A stretch of 64,000 bases of DNA from Phytopythium helicoides (lineage: Eukaryota > Oomycota > Peronosporomycetes > Pythiales > Pythiaceae), in assembly GCA_024867545.1 (NCBI GenBank), contig JANFNE010000025.1, positions 496,001 through 560,000 on the forward strand, written 5' to 3'. A program made the translations under genes and the position numbers. Under the pieces are notes generated by a model, which did not search any database, was not told where the DNA came from, and worked only from the letters and a program-made list of their open reading frames with translations. Shown here one piece after another: positions 30,732 to 42,900 of the stretch; within the stretch, counting starts at the first letter, position 1; each line of letters opens with the position of its first letter.

Positions 30732-31938
30732 ATGGGCGGCGTGTACACGCGCGTGGTGAGCATGGCGTCGCTGCGTCCAGGCGACCACATCTGCATCTGG
30801 GACTACTCGCGCTGGCCGATTTCGTACCAGCACCACGGGATCGTCTGGGCCTCGGGCGCCTCGCCAGCCGACATTCGCGTCTGCCACGTGTGGAGCCCAC
30901 TTGACGGCTTCCAGGAGGCGCAGGCAGACTCGTGCTTCCGCATCTCGACGCTCGAGGAGTTCCTCTCGGAGCGCAGCCCGCAGCACCTGCGGCTCGTCGA
31001 GTACCACACGTCGGGGCTGCGCGAGGTGCTCTCGAGGTGGGGGGAAGTCCACCTGACCAAGGCCGACCTGCCAGAGGTCGTGCTGTCCAGGTGCAAGTTC
31101 CTGCTCGGGCTCGGGCAGAGGAGACTTCAACATCTTCACGCAGAACTGCGAGCACGCAGCGCACTGGTGCATGACGGGCGAGCAGTGGTGCAAACAGACG
31201 CTCACCAAGGTCAAGACCCGCGTGCCGTTCGAGAACAGACTCGCCAAGGACGACGTCGACGCGCTCGAGCGTGAGATCGTAGAGATCAAGAAGGTGTCGC
31301 AGTCGTTCGTCGACAGCGTGCTCAAGCTGCACGGCACCAGCGTCTTCCTCCGCGTCAAGGGCAACCAGTACGTGCGCGTCTTTGGCGACGGGCTCCACGG
31401 CGATGGGTCGCGCGTCGGCATCGTTCCCGGCGACGACCCGCGCCGCACGGCCTTCCGCCTCGAGTGCTTCTCGAACGGGTACAACTGCGTCAAGGTCCGC
31501 TTCTTCCACGAGGAGTCGGGCACCTACATGTTTAGCCGCTCGACCTTCTCGTGCTTCCGCAACTTACAGATGAAGCGGCCGCTCTTGGCTCGCGGAAAGT
31601 CGGGGCTCACATGGGAGTACTCGTCGCTCGGCAACCTCAAGAGCATGAACCAACACCGTCGATACATCGGCGTGCGCGACGACGGGCTGCTCGTTGATGT
31701 GAGCATGCGGGGAGACGCTGCTCGCGTTGAGTTTGTCACGTGTGACGACATTCAGCGCGATGAAGTCAACCCTCCTGACATCAATCAGGTCACGCGCGCC
31801 TACAACCATTCCAAGGTTGTCAAGAACACCGAGTCGCGCAGTTTGCGGGATTTTGAGATGGCCGGGCTCGTCAAGGCCTCTCCGACCGCGAGAATGAGCT
31901 CGAGCACGATTACTCCCGTCAATGCGTCGGGGGCGTAG
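30732..31938 (+). CDS. LRAT-domain protein, tandem copy A
   Basis: About 400 residues. The N-terminal half is an LRAT/NlpC-P60-like papain-fold domain: RPGDHICIWDYSRWPISYQH starts it, the HHGIVWAS motif carries the catalytic His, and NCEHAAHWC (31147-31173) carries the likely nucleophilic Cys. LRAT/H-rev107 relatives move acyl groups between phospholipids and amines or act as phospholipases. The C-terminal half (about 31330-31740) is a conserved domain I cannot name, rich in paired strands (VFLRVKGNQYVRVFGDG, FHEESGTYMFSRSTFSCFRN, MNQHRRYIGVRDDGLLVDVS); a beta-trefoil-like fold is a guess. One frame correction near 31115 joins FLLGLG to RGDFNIFTQNCEH. Copy B follows 557 bp downstream. No signal peptide or membrane helix is seen, so it is probably cytosolic. 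Confidence 0.8.
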
Positions 31939-32495
31939 GGGGTCCCGATCCACCTTGTTTATTCCCCCTTCCTCCCTGGAAGAGGATTTCAGTTATGAGC
32001 ACGCGACGGCAAGAGGCGGGTGAAGCCTACCGGATGAGCTTTCAAGGCCATGTGACGCTCACACTTGGACGAGTTTTGCTGCATTAGTCGCCGTCGTCGA
32101 GGTGCTGAGCGGCAATGGGATATGAAAGCTATGGGGAGGTGCCTCTTTCTTCCTCCCTATCTACGTGTTCCTCCGCGTGCACGGCTCCATGTAGGGCCCA
32201 GTATTCCTAGAAAAGCATCCATCAATCGCAGGTAATGCTGTGAATGCGAGCTGTCGAATTACTAACACCACACGCCTTCCCATCACTTCATCCGTTGCCA
32301 TGCAGTCCACTGCTCATCATGAAAATAGCCCATTGCTTCATCCTCCGAAACGGACATGGGACTTGTGAACGAGTTGGCAAGTCTATCACGCTCACAACAG
32401 CACCGCTTTTTTTCTCGAGCCTTTCCTGTCCCATTTCCGCCACACTCAGTCGTTCGACTGTTGGGCAAGAAGCAGTGAAGCAAGAAGCAGCAACC
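31939..32495. other. Spacer between the tandem LRAT-domain genes
   Basis: 557 bp without a gene. It must hold the 3' end of copy A and the promoter of copy B. It does not look like a duplicate of the copy A promoter, so the duplication seems confined to the coding part or is old. Confidence 0.5.
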
Positions 32496-33671
32496 ATGGG
32501 CGGCGTGTACACGCGCGTGGCCAGCATGGCTTCCTTGCGTCCAGGCGACCACATCTGCATCTGGGACTACTCTCGCTGGCCGCTTTCGTACCAGCACCAC
32601 GGGATTGTCTGGGCCTCGGGGAACTCCGTCGACGATATCAAAGTCTGCCACGTCTGGAGTCCCCCTCGAGAACTACCACGACGCGCAAGCCTGACTCGTG
32701 CTTCCGCATCTCGACGCTGCGTGAGTTTCTCTACAAGCGGAGTATCAAGAACTTGCGGCTCGTTGAGTATCACACGTCCGGCATGCGTGACATGCTGGCC
32801 AAGTGGGGCGAGGTGCACCGCGGCAAGTCGGACCTCCCAGAGGTGGTGCTCGCCCGCTGCAAGTTCCTGCTCGGGCTCGGTCGCGGGGACTTCAACATCG
32901 TGACACAGAACTGCGAACACGCGGCACACTGGTGCAAGACGGGTCACCAGTTTTCCAAGCAGGTCATGACCAAAGGTGCGCGGCCGCGTGCCGTTCGAGA
33001 AGCGGCTTGCCAAGGAAGACGTCGACGCTCTTGAGAAAGAGATCGAAGGCATCAAAGCCATCTCGAGATCGGTCGTCGACAGCGTGCTGCGCCTGGGAGG
33101 CACCAAGGTGTACCTGCGCGTGATGGGGAACCGGTACGTTCGCATCCTGCCTGACGGAGTGCACGTGGGCACTGCGACGCAGTACGACGACGCCGACCCT
33201 GTCGAGCGCACCGAGTTCCGGCTCGAGTGCTACACCAAGGGCTACAACTGCATCAAGGTGAGCTTCTTCCACGAGGCCTCGGGGCGGTACATGTTCAGTC
33301 GGTCGACGCTCTCGTGCTTCCGCGATTTGCGGATGAAGCGCGCCAACTGTCTACGCGGGACGAGCGGGCTCAAGTGGGAGTACTCGTCGACGGGCCACTT
33401 GAACAGCATGAACCAGCACCGGCGGTACATTGGCGTGCGCGACGACGGCGTGCTAGTGGACGTGAGCTCTCGCTGCGACGCCGCGTACTTTGAGTTCGTC
33501 CCGGTCGAGAGCAGGAGCGACGAGTCCGGCCGGCGCGTGTACGTGCCTCCCGACATCACCAAGACGGCGCGCGTGTACAACCACGAGAAGCGCATCGAGG
33601 AGACGCAGTCGCGCAGCATGTGCGAGTTCGAGGAGGAGCTGCGCGGCGCTCAGCAGACGGCGTCCTTATGA
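32496..33671 (+). CDS. LRAT-domain protein, tandem copy B
   Basis: Close paralogue of the preceding gene, with the same start (MGGVYTRVASMASLRPGDHI), the HHGIVWAS His motif, NCEHAAHWC, and the same unnamed C-terminal domain (KVYLRVMGNRYVRILPDGVH, FHEASGRYMFSRSTLSCFRD, MNQHRRYIGVRDDGVLVDVS). Three single-base frame corrections are needed. Removing one C of the run 32661-32665 gives HVWSPLENYHDAQA. A change near 32690 reaches DSCFRISTLREF. Removing one A of 32972-32974 gives KVRGRVPFEKRLAKEDVDAL. Because all the catalytic residues and the C-terminal domain survive, I read this as a working gene with sequence errors rather than a dead copy. The lipin-like gene follows 490 bp downstream on the same strand. 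Confidence 0.78.
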
Positions 33672-34161
33672 CCTCAATGCTCGTTTTCCCCTGTGCTTCA
33701 TATCATCACCCGCCTCACCACCGGACCGCAGCCGCCCCAAGCAGCGCCTTGCGCGCCTGCAGCTGGCGCTGGCGCCGCGTCTAGGCCGCTCCTTGCCCCC
33801 CATGATTCGTCCCAGCGCGGCGGATCTTCAACCGCTTCCCCATCTTCGCGCTTGATGCGGTGACAGGTTGAAGGCGTCGGCGTCTGCGACACCTCATTCG
33901 CCAAAATGCCGCATTCGCGCCTCCCATTGGCCAAAACCCCGCAGTCGCCGCTTCTTCTCGCCCGGAACGAGCGCGCACCATGCCGCCGCCGCTCGCCACT
34001 TCGCTACTCGCCGCCTCGGGATCTCCAGGCGCCGCCGGTGGCTAACGAAGAGCGTGAGAAGGCGCTCAAGGCTCCAGCAGAGGCGACAGGCGCGGAAATA
34101 GCCGCGCGACTGGCCGCCGCGTGACGAAAAGCGGCGCGCAGTCGGCGAAAGGGCGGAGGTC
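33672..34161. promoter_or_regulatory. Promoter and leader of the lipin-like gene
   Basis: 490 bp, GC-rich. CCTCATTCGCCAAAATGCC at 33890-33908 has a TCATT initiator-like core followed by CAAAAT, close to the bipartite initiator described for oomycete promoters, about 255 bp before the start codon. The same words recur at 33910-33935 (GCATTCGC..CCATTGGCCAAAA). Confidence 0.4.
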
Positions 34162-36596
34162 ATGAACGTCATCTACTCGGTCAAGGACTACGTCAACTCG
34201 GTGCTGGACCTGCACCAGGGCGCCGACTCGGGCGCCATCGACGTGGTCGCCGTGCAGCAGGACGACGGCGCGCTGCGCTGCTCGCCCTTCCACGTGCACT
34301 TTGGCAAGCTCAAGGTGGGTTCGTGGGAGGAAGAGCGAGGCGGAGCGGAGAGAGAGAGAGAGTCTGAGGGAAAGATGACGAACACACGCAGCTCAAGGGC
34401 GGACGCGTGGACAAGCAGGTCGCGCTCGAGGTCAATGGCGAGCGCGTGCCCGGCGTGCGCATGAAGGTGCCGTGAATTGCCCCCATTTTTTCCCAATGTG
34501 TGTAGAGGTGCTCATCGTGTCGCCATATCTTGATGAACAGCTGGGAGCCGCGGGCGAGGCGTTCTTCATGGCTGAAGTGCAGGAGTTCGTGGAGGAAGAG
34601 GAATACCGCACATCTCCACTTGTGAGTCCAGTCCAGCACACAACCAAGGAGGTCGACGTGGAAGAGTTGGCACCATTAGATGTGGACACTCAAGGACATC
34701 GTTTAGAGCCTGCCTCATCACCCACTGCTCCCAAGGCAGAGCTTGCGCCAGGAACCGGCGACGACAGTGAGGTGCCTCAGCCTGAATGGCACGACACTTA
34801 CAGGTGTGTTAGAAGTAAACGGCACCGTTCTTTAGATGGCTGTATTCACGGCATTTGCTTCTGTCAGGCTTGAGCGTACATCATCTACTCACCTTGAAGA
34901 TGAAGGAGACCGACTGGCTTGGGGATGGGGATCGCTTCCCCACATGCGCTCGACTTCCATGAACGACGACGCCGACATCACTGACCACGAACAGCCAGAG
35001 GCTGACCTTATGCTACCAACAGATCACGAGGACCATGCGCACCAGGACGAAGCTGACGAGTACGACCGACCAACAATGGTGAAGAGTGAGTCTGTATACT
35101 TTGACGCTGTCGAGTCGGACGGAATGAACAGTGGCATTTTCGGCGCTGCTAGTTTTGGCGACTTTCCCTCCAACGGATCACTGATTGACCTGGACCCTGC
35201 CTTTGAGTCAAATGTGCCATACATTTCTCTGTGTGGACATTTGCTGGGCACGGCGTCGTCCTTCGAAGAGAAGCTGTCAATCTTTGCAGCGCACGTGGTT
35301 TCTTTCGAGTCGTTCCGAGTAGACCCGACTGCGATCCTGGCGAGTCCAAACCTCATTGTGCTGATTAATGGACAACTTTCCGCGCTCACACTTGACGTCC
35401 AAGCCCATTTGCTTTCAAGAATACTCTTCCCGTACTCGCCTCCACTTCCTGTGCACACTAGCAAGATTTCTCGCGCATCGTCAAGCGCAGCTTTCGACTC
35501 TCCAAATAAATGGAGTCCCGCCAAGTCAGACGAGCCTCAACATGCTCCTGTGGCGACGGAGCACGTAGTGGATCGCATGCGCACTAACTCCTTCGGACGC
35601 TCCGTGTCGTCAACGGCTATCCCATCTCTTGAACGCGTGGACGAGGTCAGTAGTGAGGGTGGGGCCTCTACACAAGACACTGGCAGCTATACAAATGAGC
35701 CTTACTTCAAGAAAAGTCTGCATCCGTCCCAAGAAGATCTGCAGCGCATGAACCTTCGCCCTGGCGTGAATGAGCTATCATTTGTGGTTACGTCACACAT
35801 CGATCAGACAGTCGTGGCACGTGTAGATGCCAAACTTTATCTGTGGTCTGCTTCGGCGAAAGTTGTGATTGCCCAAGTTGACGGTGCAGTTTCCCGTACA
35901 ACGACTGGCGGGATGTTCAAGCGGCGAGACACTTCCAGTCCTCTGCATGAAGGTGCTCAAGAGTTCTACTCGAAGCTGGAGGAGAATGGCTATCATATTG
36001 TCTACTTGACATGCCACGGCTTATCTCAAGCCGAGTGGATTCGCTCACTGTTACAAACGCAACCATCGAGCTCTGCTCAAAAAGCAAATGAGCCCGACTC
36101 AAGTTTCTCGTTGCCCCATGGCCCAGTGCTGCTATCACCCGATCGGCTGCTTGAAACGTCCAGCAACGAGGCTATCGACGCGCAAGAGTTCAAGGCTGCA
36201 GCATTGGCAGCAATTCGCTCGCTTTTCCCGTCGGACGTCAACGCCTTCTACGCTGCGTTCGGCAAGACGCAAGGCGACGCAGATTTGTTCACGCGCGCTG
36301 GAGTATTCCCTGGCAAGGTGTTTGTTGTGGACGAGATCTCTGGTCGGCTTCGACACCGATCGCTGCTGGGGTTTCACGAGTCATACGAGAGCCTCGTCGT
36401 CCTCGCTGACACCATGTTCCCGCCGATTCTTTCCCCGCTTGCAGCACTTCATCACCCCGCACCTGCCAACACCCGACCCTCACGAGCTCAGGCGCTCGTG
36501 TCCGAGACCATCGCCGCTCAGGCTCGAGCCCGCAGCCTGACGGACGACGCGTACAACGACGTGAACTTCTGGAGGATCAAGCCTGGCACTGTCTAA
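34162..36596 (+). CDS. Lipin-family protein with altered catalytic motif
   Basis: Four exons (34162-34314, 34392-34466, 34541-34803, 34868-36596), all GT..AG introns of 64-77 nt, giving 739 residues without any frame repair. The N-terminal lipin domain is clear: MNVIYSVKDYVNSVLDLHQG, GAIDVVAVQQDDGALRCSPF, FHVHFGKLK across intron 1, and AAGEAFFMAEV after intron 2. A lipin WGWGSLP motif, a middle ISLCGHLL segment and the C-terminal LNS2/HAD domain follow (MNLRPGVNELSFVVTSHID, LYLWSASAKVVIAQVDGAVS, ENGYHIVYLTCHG, LPHGPVLLSPDRLL, NAFYAAFGKTQGD). Lipins convert phosphatidate to diacylglycerol with a DxDGT motif. Here residues 500-504 read QVDGA: the nucleophilic Asp is Gln and the Thr is Ala, so phosphatase activity is probably lost. 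It may keep a regulatory or scaffold role. Confidence 0.9.
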
Positions 36597-36985
36597 CCGG
36601 CCAGTTGTCAAGCCAGTGGTCAATCAAACATCAACAACTATCGATGACACACCAACTTCAACGCGGTCAAGTTGAAAAGTAAAGCACGCAATAATAGCCA
36701 ATCATTTGTTGTATTATCTCTATTCGTCATTTGATTCGCTGAAAACGAAAAGTTGCCAGGAGTTTCAAGGGCACTCCAGCCCAGCAAACCGACATGCGCG
36801 ATGGCTGGGCGGAAGGGACGCGCCGAGCGCGAAACCGCGAGCCCCCAGCGCCTCGAGCGCCTCTCAATTGACTTCCAGGCGCTTCTCCTTCGTCTGTGCA
36901 TGCTGCCAGAGCCGTCCGCGGCCTCCTGAAGCTCTGTGGCGGCTGAGATCCGAGCTCCCGAGCCTTTCTACCGACTGAAAGAGTT
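36597..36985. promoter_or_regulatory. Promoter region of the giant IQ/repeat gene
   Basis: About 390 bp between the lipin-like stop and the first exon of the giant gene. An A/T-rich stretch lies at 36655-36740. No defined element is seen. Confidence 0.4.
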
Positions 36986-39900
36986 ATGCGCCGCCGACTT
37001 GTGAAGGAGAAGCCCTCGGGCGTAGAACGCCTGCCAGAAGTTGTGCATCCAGCTCCCGCAGTAGACGAGCGGCCCATGTCGCCCAGTGCGCCGCCCACGA
37101 CGCTGCCCAAGCCACTGTTCTCTACTGCCGCACTCAACAACAACTCGGAGAACAAGCGGTGCGTTACGGCTGGACTCGTGCTGCTTGAATTCGTGTGCTG
37201 ACAAATGGAAGGGTGTGCGTAGCGTGCTCGACATTCGCGACAAGAAGAAACTGAGGTGCATTTGGCTTGCACCCGACGAAGGTGTGTTATTGAAATTTCG
37301 AGTATCCAGGTTTGCGCGCTCTTCTAATCAGTTGGACAGGTGACCAGCAGATCGTGCGTCCCCCACCGCTTGACAGTATGCAATACGCCAACCTTGCGGT
37401 ACGATCTGCGCTGATGAAATCACAGTGACCTTTTTTTTCCTGACAATTGCTCAATTGCACAATGGTACCTACTAGTCATCGCGATTTGGGCAAAGCGGGA
37501 TGGCTAAGATCCAACGCACTGACGCTCTTGCGGCGCAACTGGAGAAGGCATGCCGCTATATGGACGCCGTTCACACATACGAGCAGTCGACCAAGATGTT
37601 GGTGCGAATTTCCGCGAACATGTTACAATGCAATTTCTTCCTCTAACCCGCTGCATAGCTGAGGTGTATTCAGAAACTTGGGGAGTCACATGACGTTGGT
37701 TCTGATGAGATCAAATGGCTGCGTATCGACTACGAGATTCGATGTGTTCAGCTCGTTGCATTGTGCCTTTGCGGGGCTCGTAAATCGGAAGCCATCGCAG
37801 ATAACACCCCTTTCCTAGTACGTCTGGAAGAGCTTTGTTTTGTTTCCTTGTTTGTTTTTCGTATTGAACTAAGCATGTAATTCTGGATGCCTTGGCATTC
37901 TAGCTACTTAAAAAAGGAGAGGATCTAACCTCTCGTGACGGCTTAGACTACTGCAAGAAAGCGATTCAAAGGGCTGCCGTCTACCAACACCTAGCCAATT
38001 ACTACAAGAAGCAGAAGAAATATCAAGCAGCACTCCAGGCAGCGGATAAATCTGTACATATTAACGAAAAGTTGTCCCCGCGGGATCGATTTCCGATGGC
38101 GTACTTTCTCAAGGCCTGCCTCCACGGTCTTTTGAATGATCCAAGTAACGCTGGGCTTATGTATACGCAATGCCTAGCACTAGCAGAATCCCAACAAACT
38201 TCTCGTTCTGGCAGTGCAACAGCGTCTTCTGACCCTCAAGCTCAAGAAGTGTTTTTCACCCTAAAAGCAGCAGCTCTGCACAATATGGCGGTCGAGTGGG
38301 CTAATCTGCATATGCCGGATCAAACTCGCGATGCGCTCGCAAGTGCCATGGAGATTGGCGTCCACAAACTGCCGCAGTCACATCCTATTGTCGTAAGAAT
38401 TTTAGAAACGTACAAGGTGATGCGGCAGAACTTTTTGTTTCGACGGAACTCTCTTGAAGGAGGAGATGGAGCAAGTAATGGTTCAGTCCACGACTTTCGT
38501 GAAGACTCGCCAGCAACGCGGAGATCAGCGGCGCCTACACCACCACGAGGGGTTTCTCCACGTCCTCGTAATCAGTTAGTGTCACCTCGTAATGCTCGAG
38601 CTTCCACCGTCGAAAGCGTAAACAGGAGAGAAGCAGATTACACTCCTACAAGACCACCAACGAGACCGTCAGATGCGGCTCAATCAGTTCCTCGCGTATC
38701 CCCTCGAGCAAGAAGCGCGACGAAGCGACCAACAACGACGCCAGAGGGTCCCGTGGGGTTGTCAGGACAGCCACTTCCCCCCGGAGCGACGCGAACGTCA
38801 CTGATTGTGGCTACCCCGAAGGATACGTATTCGCATGCGCTCGGTGCAAGGTATAACCCCCATAAAAGCTACGTTCGAGCTGAAGCCAGAGTCTTTGTAG
38901 TTCGAACAAAAGCGGCGACAAAAATTCAGGTGAGCGGTATTCAGATTGCCTTCTTTGGAATGAGATCCTGACTGATGTGTTTGGATAATGTGAATTCCTG
39001 CAGTGCTTCTGCCGCCGAGCGCTAGCTCGACACCGAGTTAAAATTTTACGAAATAATGCTGCGACCGCGATCCAAAGCCTGATGCGTATGCACATTGCTA
39101 AGCTCCGATATCACGTGCAAGTTGAGCAGATCAAGTGTATTCAAGGACTATGGCGTGGTGCACTTGTTCGATCTAGGCAGAAAGAGCGGATATTTGCAAC
39201 AGTGGCAATACAAGCCGCATGGAGAGCAAAAAGTGTAAGGGACAAGATCGAGCGCGAAAAAATGCAAGTCACCATGCTCCAAGCCCTGTATCGAGGGTTA
39301 GCCGCTCGTAAAAATATTGCAGAGAAGATGGAAGCAGCTAAGGTAATACAAGCCCACACGCGCAGGCATCTAGAAGAAATCAACTACAGGAAAATGATGC
39401 ATGCTGCTGAGACTCTCAACCGTGCCTTTCGTGGCATGTACGCACGCCACATCGTGCACCCGAAGGCTCTCGCCGACGCCAGAGTTCGTGAAGACGAGCT
39501 TTTTCTGCGCGAACAAGAGTTACTTTTGGCTACCACTGAAGTGGTAGCCTCATTGATTGATGCTGTCGAAGTCATTGAGGCAGAAAGAAACAGATTGACG
39601 CACCTTGCAGCAACTACTACTGCCGCCGCTAGTGAGATTGTGGCTGACAATCGAAGTGATGAAGTCCAAAGTAGCGAAACTAAAGATGCAAGTTATGAGG
39701 CCGAAGACGAGCACACTAAGCATGGATCAGAAAAAAATGTATCTGACAACACTGAAGCAACAGAATCGATGACAGATGGCAGCCTCCACGATAATCAAAA
39801 GTCTGCGATAGATGGTCAAAATCACGTAGCCGAGAGCAACCCACCGACAATCGCGGTAGCACCACGAGAACGCGTGCGAGCACTCCAAGATGACGTATTA

Positions 39901-42900
39901 CTAACAAAAAGCGATTCCAACCGCCTCATTTTGTCTGCTATACTGGCTGGGACGATTGCAAAACAAATCGATGCTGTTCTCAACGACGTCATCGACTCGT
40001 CATGCGATCCGAACGCAAGCTATAACTTACCTATTCAAAACACAATCACATTTCAACCAGCCCAAGCCCAAACAATCCTCGAGACCCCCACATCAACGAA
40101 ACAAATAAGTACTTGCTCCACTGGCTCCCCGACGTCAATATCACAACCAACATCAAGTCAATCAATCAACGCTAAGGAAGTCGATCAGGCGAAGGATCCG
40201 GTCGTGGACGCCGAGCCTGTGGTGTTCGAGGACGTGTCTACCGCTGTTGCTGCGCTGGTGTCGGGTGTGGAGGAGGTGTCGTTCGCTGCCGCTCCAGTCG
40301 AGTGCGAGTCATCTGTGCCGGTGGAGGTCGAGGAGGCGAAGGATCCGGTCGTGGACGCCGCGCCTGTGGTGTTCGAGGACGTGTCTACTGCTGTTGCTGC
40401 GCTGGTGTCGGGTGTGGAGGAGGTGTCGTTCGCTGCCGCTCCAGTCGAGTGCGAGTCATCTGTGCCGGTGGAGGTCGAGGAGGCGAAGGATCCGGTCGTG
40501 GACGCCGAGCCTGTGGTGCTCGAGGACGTGTCTACCGCTGTTGCTGCGCTGGTGTCGGGTGTGGAGGAGGTGTCGTTCGCTGCCGCTCCAGTCGAGTGCG
40601 AGTCATCTGTGCCGGTGGAGGTCGAGGAGGCGAAGGATCCGGTCGTGGACGCCGAGTCTGCGGTGTTCGACGACGTGTCTGCGACTTTGGTTGATCTTAT
40701 TGGAAGTGTTGCTAGCTGCGGACTACTTGATGAGGCTACGCACGAGCATATTACATCGTATCAAACGGCATCTGCTTCTGCTTTAAATGATGTCTTTGAC
40801 GATATCGCCGAAGAATTGCTATCAAGCGAAAAAGGAAACCAGTTTTCGATGTTCGAGGACGTGTCTACCGCTGTTGCTGCGCTGGTGTCGGGTGTGGAGG
40901 AGGTGTCGTTCGCTGCCGCTCCAGTCGAGTGCGAGTCATCTGTGCCGGTGGAGGTCGAGGAGGCGAAGGATTCGGTCGTGGACGCCGAGCTTGTGGTGTT
41001 CGACGACGTGTCTGCGACTTTGGTTGATCTTATTGGAAGTGTTGCTAGCTGCGGACTACTTGATGAGGCTACGCACGAGCATATTACATCGTATCAAACG
41101 GCATCTGCTTCTGCTTTAAATGATGTCTTTGACGATATCGCCGAAGAATTGCTATCAAGCGAAAAAGGAAACCAGTTTTCGATGTTCGAGGACGTGTCTA
41201 CCGCTGTTGCTGCGCTGGTGTCGGGTGTGGAGGAGGTGTCGTTCGCTGCCGCTCCAGTCGAGTGCGAGTCATCTGTGCCGGTGGAGGTCGAGGAGGCGAA
41301 GGATCCGGTCGTGGACGCCGAGCCTGTGGTGTTCGAGGACGTGTCTACCGCTGTTGCTGCGCTGGTGTCGGGTGTGGAGGAGGTGTCGTTCGCTGCCGCT
41401 CCAGTCGAGTGCGAGTCATCTGTGCCGGTGGAGGTCGAGGAGGCGAAGGATCCGGTCGTGGACGCCGAGCCCGTGGTGTTCGAGGACGTGTCTACCGCTG
41501 TTGCTGCGCTGGTGTCGGGTGTGGAGGAGGTGTCGTTCGCTGCCGCTCCAGTCGAGTGCGAGTCATCTGTGCCGGTGGAGGTCGAGGAGGCGAAGGATCC
41601 GGTCGTGGACGCCGAGCCTGTGGTGTTCGAGGACGTGTCTACCGCTGTTGCTGCGCTGGTGTCGGGTGTGGAGGAGGTGTCGTTCGCTGCCGCTCCAGTC
41701 GAGTGCGAGTCATCTGTGCCGGTGGAGGTCGAGGAGGCGAAGGATCCGGTCGTGGACGCCGAGCCCGTGGTGTTCGAGGACGTGTCTACCGCTGTTGCTG
41801 CGCTGGTGTCGGGTGTGGAGGAGGTGTCGTTCGCTGCCGCTCCAGTCGAGTGCGAGTCATCTGTGCCGGTGGAGGTCGAGGAGGCGAAGGATCCGGTCGT
41901 GGACGCCGAGCCTGTGGTGTTCGAGGACGTGTCTACCGCTGTTGCTGCGCTGGTGTCGGGTGTGGAGGAGGTGTCGTTCGCTGCCGCTCCAGTCGAGTGC
42001 GAGTCATCTGTGCCGGTGGAGGTCGAGGAGGCGAAGGATCCGGTCGTGGACGCCGAGCCTGTGGTGTTCGAGGACGTGTCTACCGCTGTTGCTGCGCTGG
42101 TGTCGGGTGTGGAGGAGGTGTCGTTCGCTGCCGCTCCAGTCGAGTGCGAGTCATCTGTGCCGGTGGAGGTCGAGGAGGCGAAGGATCCGGTCGTGGACGC
42201 CGAGCCTGTGGTGTTCGAGGACGTGTCTACCGCTGTTGCTGCGCTGGTGTCGGGTGTGGAGGAGGTGTCGTTCGCTGCCGCTCCAGTCGAGTGCGAGTCA
42301 TCTGTGCCGGTGGAGGTCGAGGAGGCGAAGGATCCGGTCGTGGACGCCGAGCCTGTGGTGTTCGAGGACGTGTCTACCGCTGTTGCTGCGCTGGTGTCGG
42401 GTGTGGAGGAGGTGTCGTTCGCTGCCGCTCCAGTCGAGTGCGAGTCATCTGTGCCGGTGGAAGTCGAGGAGGCGAAGGATCCGGTCGTGGACGCCGAGCC
42501 TGTGGTGTTCGAGGACGTGTCTACCGCTGTTGCTGCGCTGGTGTCGGGTGTGGAGGAGGTGTCGTTCGCTGCCGCTCCAGTCGAGTGCGAGTCATCTGTG
42601 CCGGTGGAGGTCGAGGAGGCGAAGGATTCGGTCGTGGACGCCGAGCCTGTGGTGTTCGAGGACGTGTCTACCGCTGTTGCTGCGCTGGTGTCGGGTGTGG
42701 AGGAGGTGTCGTTCGCTGCCGCTCCAGTCGAGTGCGAGTCATCTGTGCCGGTGGAGGTCGAGGAGGCGAAGGATTCGGTCGTGGACGCCGAGTCTGCGGT
42801 GTTCGACGACGTGTCTGCGACTTTGGTTGATCTTATTGGAAGTGTTGCTAGCTGCGGACTACTTGATGAGGCTACGCACGAGCATATTACATCGTATCAA

